DNA of 64,000 nucleotides from Fidelibacterota bacterium (GTDB taxonomy: Bacteria > Fidelibacterota > Marinisomatia > Marinisomatales > UBA1611). Made by a program: the position numbers and the translations under genes. The notes beneath the pieces are model-generated. The model saw only the letters and a program-made list of their open reading frames with translations. It searched no databases and was not told the origin of the DNA. Positions within the stretch are counted from its first letter, which is position 1; every line of letters begins with the position of its first letter. Shown one piece after another: positions 51,490-60,757 of the stretch. The stretch is taken from positions 1 through 64,000 of the forward strand of contig JABHUQ010000111.1 of NCBI GenBank assembly GCA_018658715.1, read 5' to 3'.

Positions 51490-54400
51490 ATGAAACACAT
51501 ATTATTAATAATTAGCATCTTTTTTGTCGCTATTAGTTCAGCTACAGATATACCAACTTCAAAAATTGATGATGGCTTTTCCTTTTTAGGGATTCAAAAT
51601 GGAAAGCAAACAATTGGATTTGAAAATATTAATTATTCTCTAAAAACAATTGAACATTCCGGCACAGTATATCAAAAACCAGAATTATTATCTGCTGGAT
51701 CTGTTGTGGATGAAGGTGAACCATATTTACCTTCAGTAACAACCTATTATGCTGTCGAACCTGGAAAAACTTTTGAAGCCCAGATTGAAATATTAGAATC
51801 TGAGATCATTGAAAATGTTAATGTTATTCCATTCCATGGCTGGGAAAAAGATTCATTTGACCCAGAAATACCGTTAGCTCGAAATTCATCACTTTATTCT
51901 GACAATCAACTTTTCCCAAACAATATTGTGCAAGTTTCAGAACCGATCGTCATGAGAGAATTAACGATGGTAAAGGTGACTATAACTCCATTTCAATACA
52001 ATCCAGTTACACAAGAATTAAAAGTCATCCAAGAAGCAAATATTACAATGGATTCAGAAGGAACAACGGATGCTGGTTTTCGTCCGTTAACACGTTCTCG
52101 TGCTTTTGAACCACTTTATAAATCAATGGTTGTGAATTATGAAGATTATAGCCGTGATGATGTGCCCTATCAACGTCCGTCTATATTATATGTTATTCCA
52201 TCCAATATTGGAAGTTTAATGTCTACTATAGAACTATTGATGGACTGGAAACATCGATTAGGCTATGAAGTGAATTATGTATCAAGTACAAGTGTTGTAA
52301 ATAATTCTACTAATTTAAAAAACTACATTGAAGACGCCTATGAAACGTGGGACAATCCACCTGAATTTGTAACGTTCTTTGGGGATGCTAGTGGTACATA
52401 TGATATTCCAACTTATTACGAAAATTGGAGTGGATATAATGGAGAGGGGGATCATCCCTATTCACAACTAGAAGGATCAGATATATTCCCTGAAGTATTC
52501 TTGGGAAGAATGTCTTTTTCAACCCAATCACATTTAAATACAATAGTTGGTAAAATATTAAATTATGAAGCATCCCCTTATATGGGAGAAGATTGGTTTA
52601 CAAGAGCCTGTTTAGTCGGGGATCCTTCAACTTCTGGAATTTCTTGTGTCATAACGAATGAAAATATTAACTCAATATTAGATATTAATGGCTACACAGA
52701 TGTAAATACAATTTATAGTGGATCCTTTCCATCACAAATGGTTAGTGGCATCAATGAAGGTGTTTCCTTCTTCAATTATCGGGGATATTATGGTGTAAGT
52801 GGATTCACAAGTTCAAATGTGAATAGTACATCAAACGGATTTATGCTCCCTGTAGCGACAGTAATAACATGTGGGACGGGTTCTTTTGGTGGCGATTCTA
52901 TTGCTGAATCATTTTTGCGTGCAGGAACTGCTACAAATCCTAAAGGAGCAGTAGCTAGTATTGGAACGGCTACTACTGGAACACACACCATGTTTAATAA
53001 TATAGTTAACATGGGCTTTTATTATGGGACATTTATTGATGATATTGAAACAGCTGGGGCAGCTTTAATGCAAGGTAAACTTTATTTAGCAAAAGGTTAT
53101 CCATCTAATCCAAATAATTATGTGTCTATTTTTACACATTGGAACAGTTTAATGGGAGATGCTTCACTCCAAATGTGGACTGAATTTCCAAGTACATTTA
53201 ATGTGGAATATGAAAGTTGGGTTATGTCCGGGACAAATTATATGGACATTCATGTAGCTTCAGGACCTGTTTCTGTAAGTGATGCATGGGTTACCATATT
53301 AAGAGATGGTGATATTTTTGAATCAGGTTATACTGACCAATCTGGAAATGTAACGCTCGATATACCTTCATCTGATGATGGTGAAGTTTTAATTACAGTG
53401 TCGAAGAAAAACCACGTACCATACCAAGGATCTTTCCAAATTTATGACCCAGGTGTGAGTGTATACATTGTAGAAGATTATGTAACCTATAATGATGACA
53501 ATGTTGGTCAATCTTCTGGGAATAATGACGGATTAATAAATGGGGGCGAAACGATTGAACTTTATATTCCTTTTAAGAATTATGGTACCGAAGATGGAAC
53601 AGAATTAAGTATATCACTTTCGACTGATAATTCTCATGTTGTTATCATGAATTCTGATTTATTGATTGGAGATTTAGACGCACAGCAAATGGTAATTCCA
53701 GAAACACCATTTGTTCTATCCATAGAGAGTGGTGTTCCTGAAGGCATGAATATTCCAATTATAGTGAATATTTCAGATAATAGTGGTGGTGCTTGGCAGG
53801 GAATGGTGAATCTTGAAACGCGTGGAAATAATATAACAGCTCATATTATTAATGTTCTAGGAAATAATGATAATGTATTAGAATCTGGGCAATCATCTCA
53901 AATTGAAATAATATTAGCTAACAATGGGTCAACAAATGCTACATCATTAACAGGAACAATGATAAGTCCTTCACCAATGATAGATATTGTAGATAATGAA
54001 GGTTCTTGGCCTTTGATTGGAGCAGGATCCGTTGGATCAAATTCATCCAATACATTTGAAATAGCCGTTTTAGAAGGAACAATCCCAGGGACCATCGTCC
54101 ATTTAATTATAAACCTAGAATCTAGCGATGGGTACGAAACAAATATTGTTGTTCCAGTTCAAATTGGAATGCCAACTGTATTCGATCCTTTAGGCCCAGA
54201 TGATTATGGTTATTACATTTATGATAGTGGTGATGCTTTATATAATCTGGCACCTTATTATTCTTGGGTGGAGATAGATGATCGTCAAGGTGGGCCTGGC
54301 TTTCATCTTAACTCATTAACAGATTCAGGCAACAATGGTGATGATGTTGAAACGGTTACTCTTCCATTTTCTTTTAAATTTTATGGACTATCTTATGATG

Positions 54401-55080
54401 AAATAAGTATTTGTAGTAATGGTTGGATTGCAATGGGTGAATCAACATTAGAATCTTTTCGGAATTATGAATTGCCAGGTCCTGCAGGACCATCTCCTAT
54501 GATAGCAGGATTTTGGGATGATTTACAATTGACGAATGGCGGTCGAGTTTATACGTATTATGATCAAGCAAATCATCAATATATTGTTCAATGGTCCCAA
54601 GTAAGAACATATCAAAATAATTCTACGAATACATTTCAAATTATTTTGAGAGATCCTGCATATTATTTTGGTCCCACTGGGGATGGGGAAATATTAATTC
54701 AATACAAAGAATTTAATAATACATCCTATGGTAGCTATGGCTGGGGACAAACACATGGTAATTATGCAACAGTTGGAATTGAGGATCATACAATGACGGT
54801 AGGATTAACCTATACATGGAATGATACTTATCCTACAGCATCCATGGAATTGGGTGATGAAACAGCCATTCTTATTACCACGCGTGGAAGTGAAGTTCGC
54901 ATGTTTGGAGATTTGAATATGGATGAAGTCATTAATCTTTTTGACATTCTTGGTCTGGTAGATTATATCTTAGGCAGTGGCGCACCAATAAATCCATATC
55001 TTGGCGATATTAATCAAGATGGTATGATAAATGTATTAGATATGCTTGGCCTAGTTCAAATTGTAATGGGGTGGCGATAA
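51490..55080 (+). CDS. Gingipain-like (C25-type) secreted protein with dockerin end; catalytic His replaced
   Basis: A 1196-aa exported protein: signal peptide (HILLIISIFFVAISSA), a gingipain propeptide-like domain (PYLPSVTTYYAVEPGKTFEA), and a C25-like caspase-fold domain (PSILYVIPSNIGSLMSTIEL, PEFVTFFGDASGTYDIPTYY, FPEVFLGRMSF). The catalytic Cys position is kept (VITCGTGSFGGD, Cys461). In the usual YxGHG His motif the sequence reads FNYRGYYG, with Tyr433 in the His place, so activity is doubtful. A beta-sandwich shared with the M6 protein follows, and the C-terminus is a two-repeat type I dockerin (GDLNMDEVINLFDILGLVDY; GDINQDGMINVLDMLGLVQI). It ends the pilus operon, 13 nt after the peptidase gene. 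Confidence 0.8.
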   Translation: MKHILLIISIFFVAISSATDIPTSKIDDGFSFLGIQNGKQTIGFENINYSLKTIEHSGTVYQKPELLSAGSVVDEGEPYLPSVTTYYAVEPGKTFEAQIEILESEIIENVNVIPFHGWEKDSFDPEIPLARNSSLYSDNQLFPNNIVQVSEPIVMRELTMVKVTITPFQYNPVTQELKVIQEANITMDSEGTTDAGFRPLTRSRAFEPLYKSMVVNYEDYSRDDVPYQRPSILYVIPSNIGSLMSTIELLMDWKHRLGYEVNYVSSTSVVNNSTNLKNYIEDAYETWDNPPEFVTFFGDASGTYDIPTYYENWSGYNGEGDHPYSQLEGSDIFPEVFLGRMSFSTQSHLNTIVGKILNYEASPYMGEDWFTRACLVGDPSTSGISCVITNENINSILDINGYTDVNTIYSGSFPSQMVSGINEGVSFFNYRGYYGVSGFTSSNVNSTSNGFMLPVATVITCGTGSFGGDSIAESFLRAGTATNPKGAVASIGTATTGTHTMFNNIVNMGFYYGTFIDDIETAGAALMQGKLYLAKGYPSNPNNYVSIFTHWNSLMGDASLQMWTEFPSTFNVEYESWVMSGTNYMDIHVASGPVSVSDAWVTILRDGDIFESGYTDQSGNVTLDIPSSDDGEVLITVSKKNHVPYQGSFQIYDPGVSVYIVEDYVTYNDDNVGQSSGNNDGLINGGETIELYIPFKNYGTEDGTELSISLSTDNSHVVIMNSDLLIGDLDAQQMVIPETPFVLSIESGVPEGMNIPIIVNISDNSGGAWQGMVNLETRGNNITAHIINVLGNNDNVLESGQSSQIEIILANNGSTNATSLTGTMISPSPMIDIVDNEGSWPLIGAGSVGSNSSNTFEIAVLEGTIPGTIVHLIINLESSDGYETNIVVPVQIGMPTVFDPLGPDDYGYYIYDSGDALYNLAPYYSWVEIDDRQGGPGFHLNSLTDSGNNGDDVETVTLPFSFKFYGLSYDEISICSNGWIAMGESTLESFRNYELPGPAGPSPMIAGFWDDLQLTNGGRVYTYYDQANHQYIVQWSQVRTYQNNSTNTFQIILRDPAYYFGPTGDGEILIQYKEFNNTSYGSYGWGQTHGNYATVGIEDHTMTVGLTYTWNDTYPTASMELGDETAILITTRGSEVRMFGDLNMDEVINLFDILGLVDYILGSGAPINPYLGDINQDGMINVLDMLGLVQIVMGWR

Positions 55081-55100
55081 TAAAGTAATCTAGGAACATT

Positions 55101-56282
55101 ATGACAGCTTTTCCCTTAATCATACTTGGATTTTTATTACTCTTCTTGTTAGGGGCGGGTGTATTAGAGTTCCAACTTCATCAGCGTGTTCTTGCTACGA
55201 TTCCATTACGAATTCACGTAAATGGAACTCGGGGAAAATCTAGTGTAACGCGTCTAATAGCGGCTGGATTAAGAGCAGGCGGTTTACGCACATTTGCAAA
55301 AACAACTGGAACAGCGCCTCGTGTAATAGACATGGAAGGGAAAGATAGAATCATTCATCGACTTAGGTTACCATCCATAGGCGAACAGGTAAGGTTAATG
55401 TCTTTTTTCTCAAAAGAAAAACCAGATGCAATGGTGATGGAATGCATGGCAGTACAACCACAATATCAATGGATAGCAGAGCACCAAATGATTCAATCAC
55501 AAATTGGCGTTATTACAAACACTCGACCAGATCATCTGGAAGAAATGGGACCAACAGAAAAGGATGTTGCATTGTCTCTATGTAATACAATTCCAGAAAA
55601 TGGAAGCTTAATTACAGGGGAAGTTGAAAAATATTCTATCTTAAAAGATGTGGCTGCTTCTCTAGATACATCTTGCATATTATCCAACGAATCCACCGTT
55701 TCTGAAGATGAATTAAATGCCTTTAATTATTTAGAACATCCACAGAATGTAGCCGTTGCTTTAGATGTATGTGATGCCGTGGGTATTGATAGAAATGTTG
55801 CTTTAAGTGGGATGCAAAATGTGCAACCTGATTTAGGTGCATTGGTCGTTTGGAAATGTGGTTTTGATAATAAAACAATTTCATTTGTAAATGGAATGGC
55901 TGCCAATGACCCTGTTTCAACTTTACAAATTTGGAAATTTATAATTGATCGATATCCTGCTAAAGGTGGAACATGTGTTTTACTGAATTCGCGTGAAGAT
56001 CGACCTGTACGAACACGGCAAATGATAGAATTAACACTTGAAGAAATAAAACCAGATCATTTTATAGTCAGAGGGAATAAAGTAGACTCATTATTAGATC
56101 GTTTGCATCATCATTCGCCCTTGACTCAATTTCATACTATTGGATTAGATCAACCGACCCAAAAAACAATTGAAATGATAAAAACTTTAACAAATGATTC
56201 ATTGGTATATGCCATTGGGAATCAAGTGGGTGCTGGACAGGAAATTTTAAACCAATTAAACATGGTAAGAGTAAATGGTTGA
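55101..56282 (+). CDS. pgsB: Poly-gamma-glutamate synthase ligase subunit PgsB/CapB
   Basis: A 393-aa Mur-ligase-like amide ligase with an N-terminal membrane helix (PLIILGFLLLFLLGAGVLEF). The ATP site is RIHVNGTRGKSSVTRLIAAG, followed by CMAVQPQYQWIAEHQMIQSQ and GVITNTRPDHLEEMGPTEKD, typical of CapB/PgsB. It activates glutamate chains with ATP and adds further glutamates by gamma-peptide bonds. The stop overlaps the pgsC start by 8 nt. Confidence 0.9.
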   Translation: MTAFPLIILGFLLLFLLGAGVLEFQLHQRVLATIPLRIHVNGTRGKSSVTRLIAAGLRAGGLRTFAKTTGTAPRVIDMEGKDRIIHRLRLPSIGEQVRLMSFFSKEKPDAMVMECMAVQPQYQWIAEHQMIQSQIGVITNTRPDHLEEMGPTEKDVALSLCNTIPENGSLITGEVEKYSILKDVAASLDTSCILSNESTVSEDELNAFNYLEHPQNVAVALDVCDAVGIDRNVALSGMQNVQPDLGALVVWKCGFDNKTISFVNGMAANDPVSTLQIWKFIIDRYPAKGGTCVLLNSREDRPVRTRQMIELTLEEIKPDHFIVRGNKVDSLLDRLHHHSPLTQFHTIGLDQPTQKTIEMIKTLTNDSLVYAIGNQVGAGQEILNQLNMVRVNG

Positions 56283-56718
56283 AGTGTCAATTGGTTTAGG
56301 GATTGTTCTTAGTCTAATATTATCAGAATCGTTAGGTGTTACTGCAGGAGGCATTATTGTTCCTGGGTATATATCACTTTATTTGCATCAGCCGTTACAA
56401 GTTTTAATTACATTTGTAGTGGCAGCGATTGTATATGGAATTATTCATTTATTGAGTAAAGTTATGTTCCTATATGGAAAAAGACGATTGGTATTAGCAT
56501 TAATTCTTGGCTTTTTCCTGGGGTATATATCGAGGCATTATATTTATTCGCCATTTGATAATTTATCTTTTGCTGTGATTGGTAATATTATTCCAGGTCT
56601 CATAGCAAATTGGATGGATCGTCAAGGTGTTGTTCGAACATTATCAGTGGTTATTGTAACGGCAGTACTTGTAAAACTATTGGTTATGATTATATTTGGA
56701 GGACAACTCGTTGTCTAA
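56275..56718 (+). CDS. pgsC: Poly-gamma-glutamate synthase membrane subunit PgsC/CapC
   Basis: A 147-aa membrane protein with four to five helices and the CapC-type opening IGLGIVLSLILSESLGVTAG, then GIIVPGYISLYLHQPLQVLI. PgsC forms the membrane part of the synthase with PgsB. It overlaps both neighbours. A GGAGG within its last codons serves as ribosome site for the next gene. Confidence 0.9.
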   Translation: MVEVSIGLGIVLSLILSESLGVTAGGIIVPGYISLYLHQPLQVLITFVVAAIVYGIIHLLSKVMFLYGKRRLVLALILGFFLGYISRHYIYSPFDNLSFAVIGNIIPGLIANWMDRQGVVRTLSVVIVTAVLVKLLVMIIFGGQLVV

Positions 56719-57862
56719 TTATAAAAAACAACCCTTTATTCCAATGATTCAGAAAACATCTACTTTAGTAGGGCTAGCAGTATTAAGTATTGCATGTTTT
56801 ACATTTTCAGTCAACAATAAAGTAATTGATGTTTCTCCTACATATGATTTAAAAGTAAAAGCAGCTCAATTAATGAAAAAGGGCATGGAAGAACTCAAAC
56901 AAGCTCGAATGGAAAAAAGTATATTTGTTGATTTAGAGAATGACCCAAATGAAACAGGGTTGGTTGGGAGTCCATTTAGCTTAATAACGACTGATGAAGG
57001 TGATTTAGACGCAAAGCTTACGACTCTGGATCCTAACTTTTCTGCTGCATTAGTTGAACTTTATTATCGCGCAGGTCTCAAATCAGGTGATACTGTTGCT
57101 GTCTTACTAACAGGGTCAATGCCTGGTGGTAATATAGCTGCCCTAACTGCATGCAAAACGATGGGAATAACACCTGTAACAATAACATCTGTCGGTGCAT
57201 CTCAATGGGGAGCTAATCATGAAGATTTTACATGGCTCGATATGGAAAATATTCTTTTTCAAAAAAGTATTATTTCAAATAGAAGTATAGCTGCTTCTAT
57301 TGGAGGTAGGAATGATTTGGGACGATTATTGAGTCCTAAAGGTCGTGATCTTATTCGTAAAAATATTGCTGACCATGAATTGCCCATTATTCATTATAAT
57401 CGTTTAAAAAATAATATTCAGGAACGGCTCAAACAATTCTCATCAATATTGCCTATTAAGTCGTATGATGCATTTATTAATGTTGGGGGTGGAGTTGCAA
57501 GTTTAGGAACATCTTTTAACCATAAGTTGCTCCCTCCGGGTGTAATTCTTCGGAATCATATAACTGACATTACACGTCCAGGTGGTATTGAGGGTGTGTT
57601 ATCTCATTTTGCAAAACAGAATGTACCTGTTGTTCATATTTTAAACATTAAATCGCTCACGGAATCGTTAAACCTTCCATTTGCACCAATACCAATTCCT
57701 GATATCGGTTCAGGCAAATTATATGCTAATGAGACATATAATCTCATTATTACCTTTTTAGCATTTATGGTTGTTGCAGGTGCTGTAGTAGGAGTTGGAT
57801 TTCATAGTAAGAAAAGAATTAAGGAACACTTATTACAACATGAACCAGATAGTTTATTATAG
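56711..57862 (+). CDS. pgsW: Poly-gamma-glutamate system protein (PgsW-like)
   Basis: About 383 aa with an N-terminal helix (LVGLAVLSIACFTFSVNNKV), a long periplasmic domain and a C-terminal helix (NLIITFLAFMVVAGAVVGVG). Conserved-looking blocks are LKSGDTVAVLLTGSMPGGNI, TITSVGASQWGANHEDFTW and DAFINVGGGVASLGTSF. It matches my memory of the family named poly-gamma-glutamate system protein, found beside pgsB/pgsC in Gram-negatives. TTG 56711 is chosen (GGAGG 8 nt upstream) over TTG 56696. No PgsA/CapA gene is present, so this protein may take its place in polymer handling. Confidence 0.8.
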   Translation: MSNYKKQPFIPMIQKTSTLVGLAVLSIACFTFSVNNKVIDVSPTYDLKVKAAQLMKKGMEELKQARMEKSIFVDLENDPNETGLVGSPFSLITTDEGDLDAKLTTLDPNFSAALVELYYRAGLKSGDTVAVLLTGSMPGGNIAALTACKTMGITPVTITSVGASQWGANHEDFTWLDMENILFQKSIISNRSIAASIGGRNDLGRLLSPKGRDLIRKNIADHELPIIHYNRLKNNIQERLKQFSSILPIKSYDAFINVGGGVASLGTSFNHKLLPPGVILRNHITDITRPGGIEGVLSHFAKQNVPVVHILNIKSLTESLNLPFAPIPIPDIGSGKLYANETYNLIITFLAFMVVAGAVVGVGFHSKKRIKEHLLQHEPDSLL

Positions 57863-58721
57863 AAAAATTCTTATAACCATTTTAGGTATTATTTTTGTAG
57901 GTACCTTAGATGCCACATTGTTGAAACCTTCGGAGAATGGTGAAAAGAAAGAAATACTCATAATTAATAAAAAAAGACGTCTGTATTATCCTGTGCAAAA
58001 TGAAGGATTAGTTTACTCGGTCTCGGGTCCAATTCGGCTAGAGTTTATTTCTCGATATCCTATTCTTAAAAAAAATAAAAAAAGTCATCCATTCCAATAC
58101 AAAATTGTTGTGAATAAACAGGATACTATTCAGGTAAAACATCGATATAAAATTCAAAAAAGGATTAAATCGGTTCAACACCCAAAGCACTATTACTCAT
58201 ATTCTGGGAATTATTTCATAAATATTCCAAAGGGTGAACATCATATTCAAGTTCTTCCATCAGGCAAATCAAAATATCCCGTTCTCTCTCGTGTATTAGC
58301 AAAAGATTTTGAAAAGGTTGGGAAAGAAAAGCGAATTATAATGCCAATGGTACATCAATCAGCTATTCCATTAAAAATCCAAGGGAAAAAAATGGATTAT
58401 TATGAATGTTCACAGAAATTGCCACTTCAGATTGAATCTAATGGCCCTAAGTCGATTAAAATATTAAGTCGACTTTCATTTAATGAATTAATGGGACAAG
58501 AATCTTCATATAGGGTTCGAATTAAAAGTGGTCAAAAAGTAGTTGGAACATTCTATTTTAACACTGAGCGATCATCTGAAACAACCATACCTGACCATCC
58601 TGAATGGGTACCAGGAAAATGGAGATCCTGTGAAATTAAGGTCCCAAAGGGTAAACATGTTTATACTATTAAAATTTTAGATGTAAACAAATCTATTTTG
58701 GCACGTTTTATTGAGTATTAA
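57840..58721 (+). CDS. Very basic exported protein downstream of pgs genes
   Basis: About 293 aa. One N-terminal hydrophobic signal (RKILITILGIIFVGTLDATL) precedes a beta-rich protein unusually full of Lys and Arg (KKNKKSHPFQYKIV, VKHRYKIQKRIKSVQHPK, GKHVYTIKILDVNKS). No family recognised. Given that the three genes before it make an anionic polyglutamate chain, a periplasmic polymer-binding role is an attractive but unproven idea. ATG 57840 lies within the end of pgsW and starts nearest the signal; the frame is open from 57795. TAAATG joins it to the next gene. Confidence 0.7.
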   Translation: MNQIVYYRKILITILGIIFVGTLDATLLKPSENGEKKEILIINKKRRLYYPVQNEGLVYSVSGPIRLEFISRYPILKKNKKSHPFQYKIVVNKQDTIQVKHRYKIQKRIKSVQHPKHYYSYSGNYFINIPKGEHHIQVLPSGKSKYPVLSRVLAKDFEKVGKEKRIIMPMVHQSAIPLKIQGKKMDYYECSQKLPLQIESNGPKSIKILSRLSFNELMGQESSYRVRIKSGQKVVGTFYFNTERSSETTIPDHPEWVPGKWRSCEIKVPKGKHVYTIKILDVNKSILARFIEY

Positions 58722-59741
58722 ATGAACAGGTTCTTATTATTTGTAGTATTGGCCTCTACATTGGGTGCTAGTACGCCACTTTATATGACTTTTGGATTGG
58801 AAAATGGCTATGACTCCAATGTATTAAGATTGTCTGAACTTGAAAAAGGGGAAGCTGCACATTACTTAGACATGTTAGGCGGTATGGAAACATTTGATTC
58901 CCACATACTTAAAGGATCTATTCAAGGGAAAAAAGAATATTATATTCGTGGTAGAGTTCTTGCATTTTCGGGCTCGTTTGGGTTAACAAATTATTCCCAT
59001 TCTACACACAAGCAATATAATTCTCATCGTTTACTAGTTTCTTATAAATTAGGGTCATATAAAAAAATTGATTATTTGATTAACCATTTAGATCAATACT
59101 ATTTAAGGCATTATATAGATAGGGATATTTCTTCTACACTTTTAAATGCTGCTGCCTTTACAGATAGAAACCAAAGAATTGGATTTTCATATCCATTATT
59201 AAAGCGTACATGGTTAAATATATGGGGCGGATATTTACAGAGATATTATAACAATCCATTTACAGAATTTGATTTAGATATATATTATGGAAAGATAAAA
59301 ATAAATCGATCAATTCGAAAATTTGGTACGGTTGGAATTCAATTTGAACAGGGTAGAGCTGTAAATAAAACTTTTGGAGAAACGGCTGTAGCAAGTGATT
59401 TTGACAGGAGTTATAATTATTATCAATTCTATATCCCTATTAGCAAAACAAAACGGAACCGTTGGACAGATGGAGTTGGATTTTCAACAAGGGCGGATAT
59501 TCGTACCTATGATGCTGAAAATTTGAGTGATCCATTACATGCAGGGAGAAATCATTTAGATTTGAAACTAGATGTTTGGGCGAAAAAAAATATTACAGAA
59601 TGGATTACGTTAAAGTCTACTCTTCGTTATCGATCACGAAGTACCAAGTCTCAATTTGAGTGGGTAGAATCTCTCAAGAGTTTTAGTCAATGGCAACTAG
59701 CGTGCAAATTAGAATGGAATATGATTTATGATAAATATTAA
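58722..59741 (+). CDS. Predicted outer-membrane beta-barrel protein downstream of pgs genes
   Basis: A 339-aa exported protein (signal RFLLFVVLASTLGAS). It is rich in alternating aromatic strands (LYMTFGLENGYDSNVLRLSE, RTWLNIWGGYLQRYYNN, YNYYQFYIPISKTKRNRWTD, ITLKSTLRYRSRSTKSQFEW) typical of outer-membrane barrels of the surface-lipoprotein-assembly or porin kind. No family is certain. The direct stop-start junction with the basic protein suggests the two act together, perhaps moving polyglutamate across the outer membrane. That is inference. Confidence 0.65.
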   Translation: MNRFLLFVVLASTLGASTPLYMTFGLENGYDSNVLRLSELEKGEAAHYLDMLGGMETFDSHILKGSIQGKKEYYIRGRVLAFSGSFGLTNYSHSTHKQYNSHRLLVSYKLGSYKKIDYLINHLDQYYLRHYIDRDISSTLLNAAAFTDRNQRIGFSYPLLKRTWLNIWGGYLQRYYNNPFTEFDLDIYYGKIKINRSIRKFGTVGIQFEQGRAVNKTFGETAVASDFDRSYNYYQFYIPISKTKRNRWTDGVGFSTRADIRTYDAENLSDPLHAGRNHLDLKLDVWAKKNITEWITLKSTLRYRSRSTKSQFEWVESLKSFSQWQLACKLEWNMIYDKY

Positions 59742-60747
59742 TAAAAAGTTATTAATAGGGTTTATAGGATTCATCTTTTTATCAGGGTGTATGGAGCCCA
59801 AAACAGAATTGTTATGGGATGTAGAAACATATACCGTAATAGAGACAAATGGATTTTGTCGCTTTGTGGATATTCACAATGATACCGCTTTTGTTGCTGC
59901 GGGACAGGCAGGGGTTCAAATTTGGGATTTGAATTCTGTCACAAAAATTATTGGCTTAGATCAATATTCGGCTTCACAGGATTTAAGTGATATTGCGCAA
60001 ATAGAATATGCACCGACGATAAAAAAAATATTTGCACTTGAAAATAATAGCCGAGTGGTTATTATGGATTTGATTCATGGTGATTCCCTTGCTGTTCTAG
60101 GTGAAGAAATGAGTGAAAAAACACGAGAAATCCGCATTTTAGAAGGGAGTGATTCTTATATCATTTTAGCTGCTGATAATGATGATGGATTAAAGTGGAA
60201 TAAGTTTGATTTTTTTGCTGATTGGGGAATATGGTCCAATGTGGCGGGTACTGAATTATCCACACCAGGCAAACCTATGGGGTTGGACTATTTAAATGGG
60301 AATATTGCATTAGCAGTAGACCAACAAGGCATAGAACTTTGGACATTAGATTCTTTAGGTGCCGACCCTGTATTTGTAAATAGACTAGATACACCGGGAA
60401 ATGCTGAAAAAGTAACATTGACAGAAACAGGTGTTTTTGTAGCCTGTGATGATGCAGGAGCCAGGTATATTCCATTGGATATTTTGTATTTACCTGTACA
60501 AGATAATTTATATATTGAAAAGCAATTTGCTGAAGATTTAACTGTGGACCACATTGCAGTTTCTGGAGATAAAGCTGTTTTGTCCGTCGGAGGAAAGGGA
60601 ATTGCACTATACGATATTTCTAATCCTGGAAGTCCTGAACCGCGAGGAATATTTGATGTGGGATATACGTATTATTCCACTTTTTGGGAAGAGAAGTTAG
60701 TCGTATGTACAAGAGAAGGGCTTGTTGTACTTAATATTATTCAATAA
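59728..60747 (+). CDS. Beta-propeller (LVIVD-type) lipoprotein
   Basis: A 339-aa protein with lipoprotein signal (GFIGFIFLSGC). Repeated units of about 45 residues follow, with patterns such as VDIHNDTAFVAAGQAGVQIW, LDYLNGNIALAVDQQGIELW and IAVSGDKAVLSVGGKGIALY. These are like LVIVD repeats, which fold as a propeller on the cell surface. Function unknown. Its start overlaps the end of the barrel gene by 14 nt. Confidence 0.75.
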   Translation: MININKKLLIGFIGFIFLSGCMEPKTELLWDVETYTVIETNGFCRFVDIHNDTAFVAAGQAGVQIWDLNSVTKIIGLDQYSASQDLSDIAQIEYAPTIKKIFALENNSRVVIMDLIHGDSLAVLGEEMSEKTREIRILEGSDSYIILAADNDDGLKWNKFDFFADWGIWSNVAGTELSTPGKPMGLDYLNGNIALAVDQQGIELWTLDSLGADPVFVNRLDTPGNAEKVTLTETGVFVACDDAGARYIPLDILYLPVQDNLYIEKQFAEDLTVDHIAVSGDKAVLSVGGKGIALYDISNPGSPEPRGIFDVGYTYYSTFWEEKLVVCTREGLVVLNIIQ

Positions 60748-60757
60748 GAAAGAAAAA

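Noticed and set aside
51490-55080. T9SS cargo like the other secreted proteins
   Set aside because: The C-terminus has two dockerin repeats and lacks the PNPFNP and terminal KK-type motifs.
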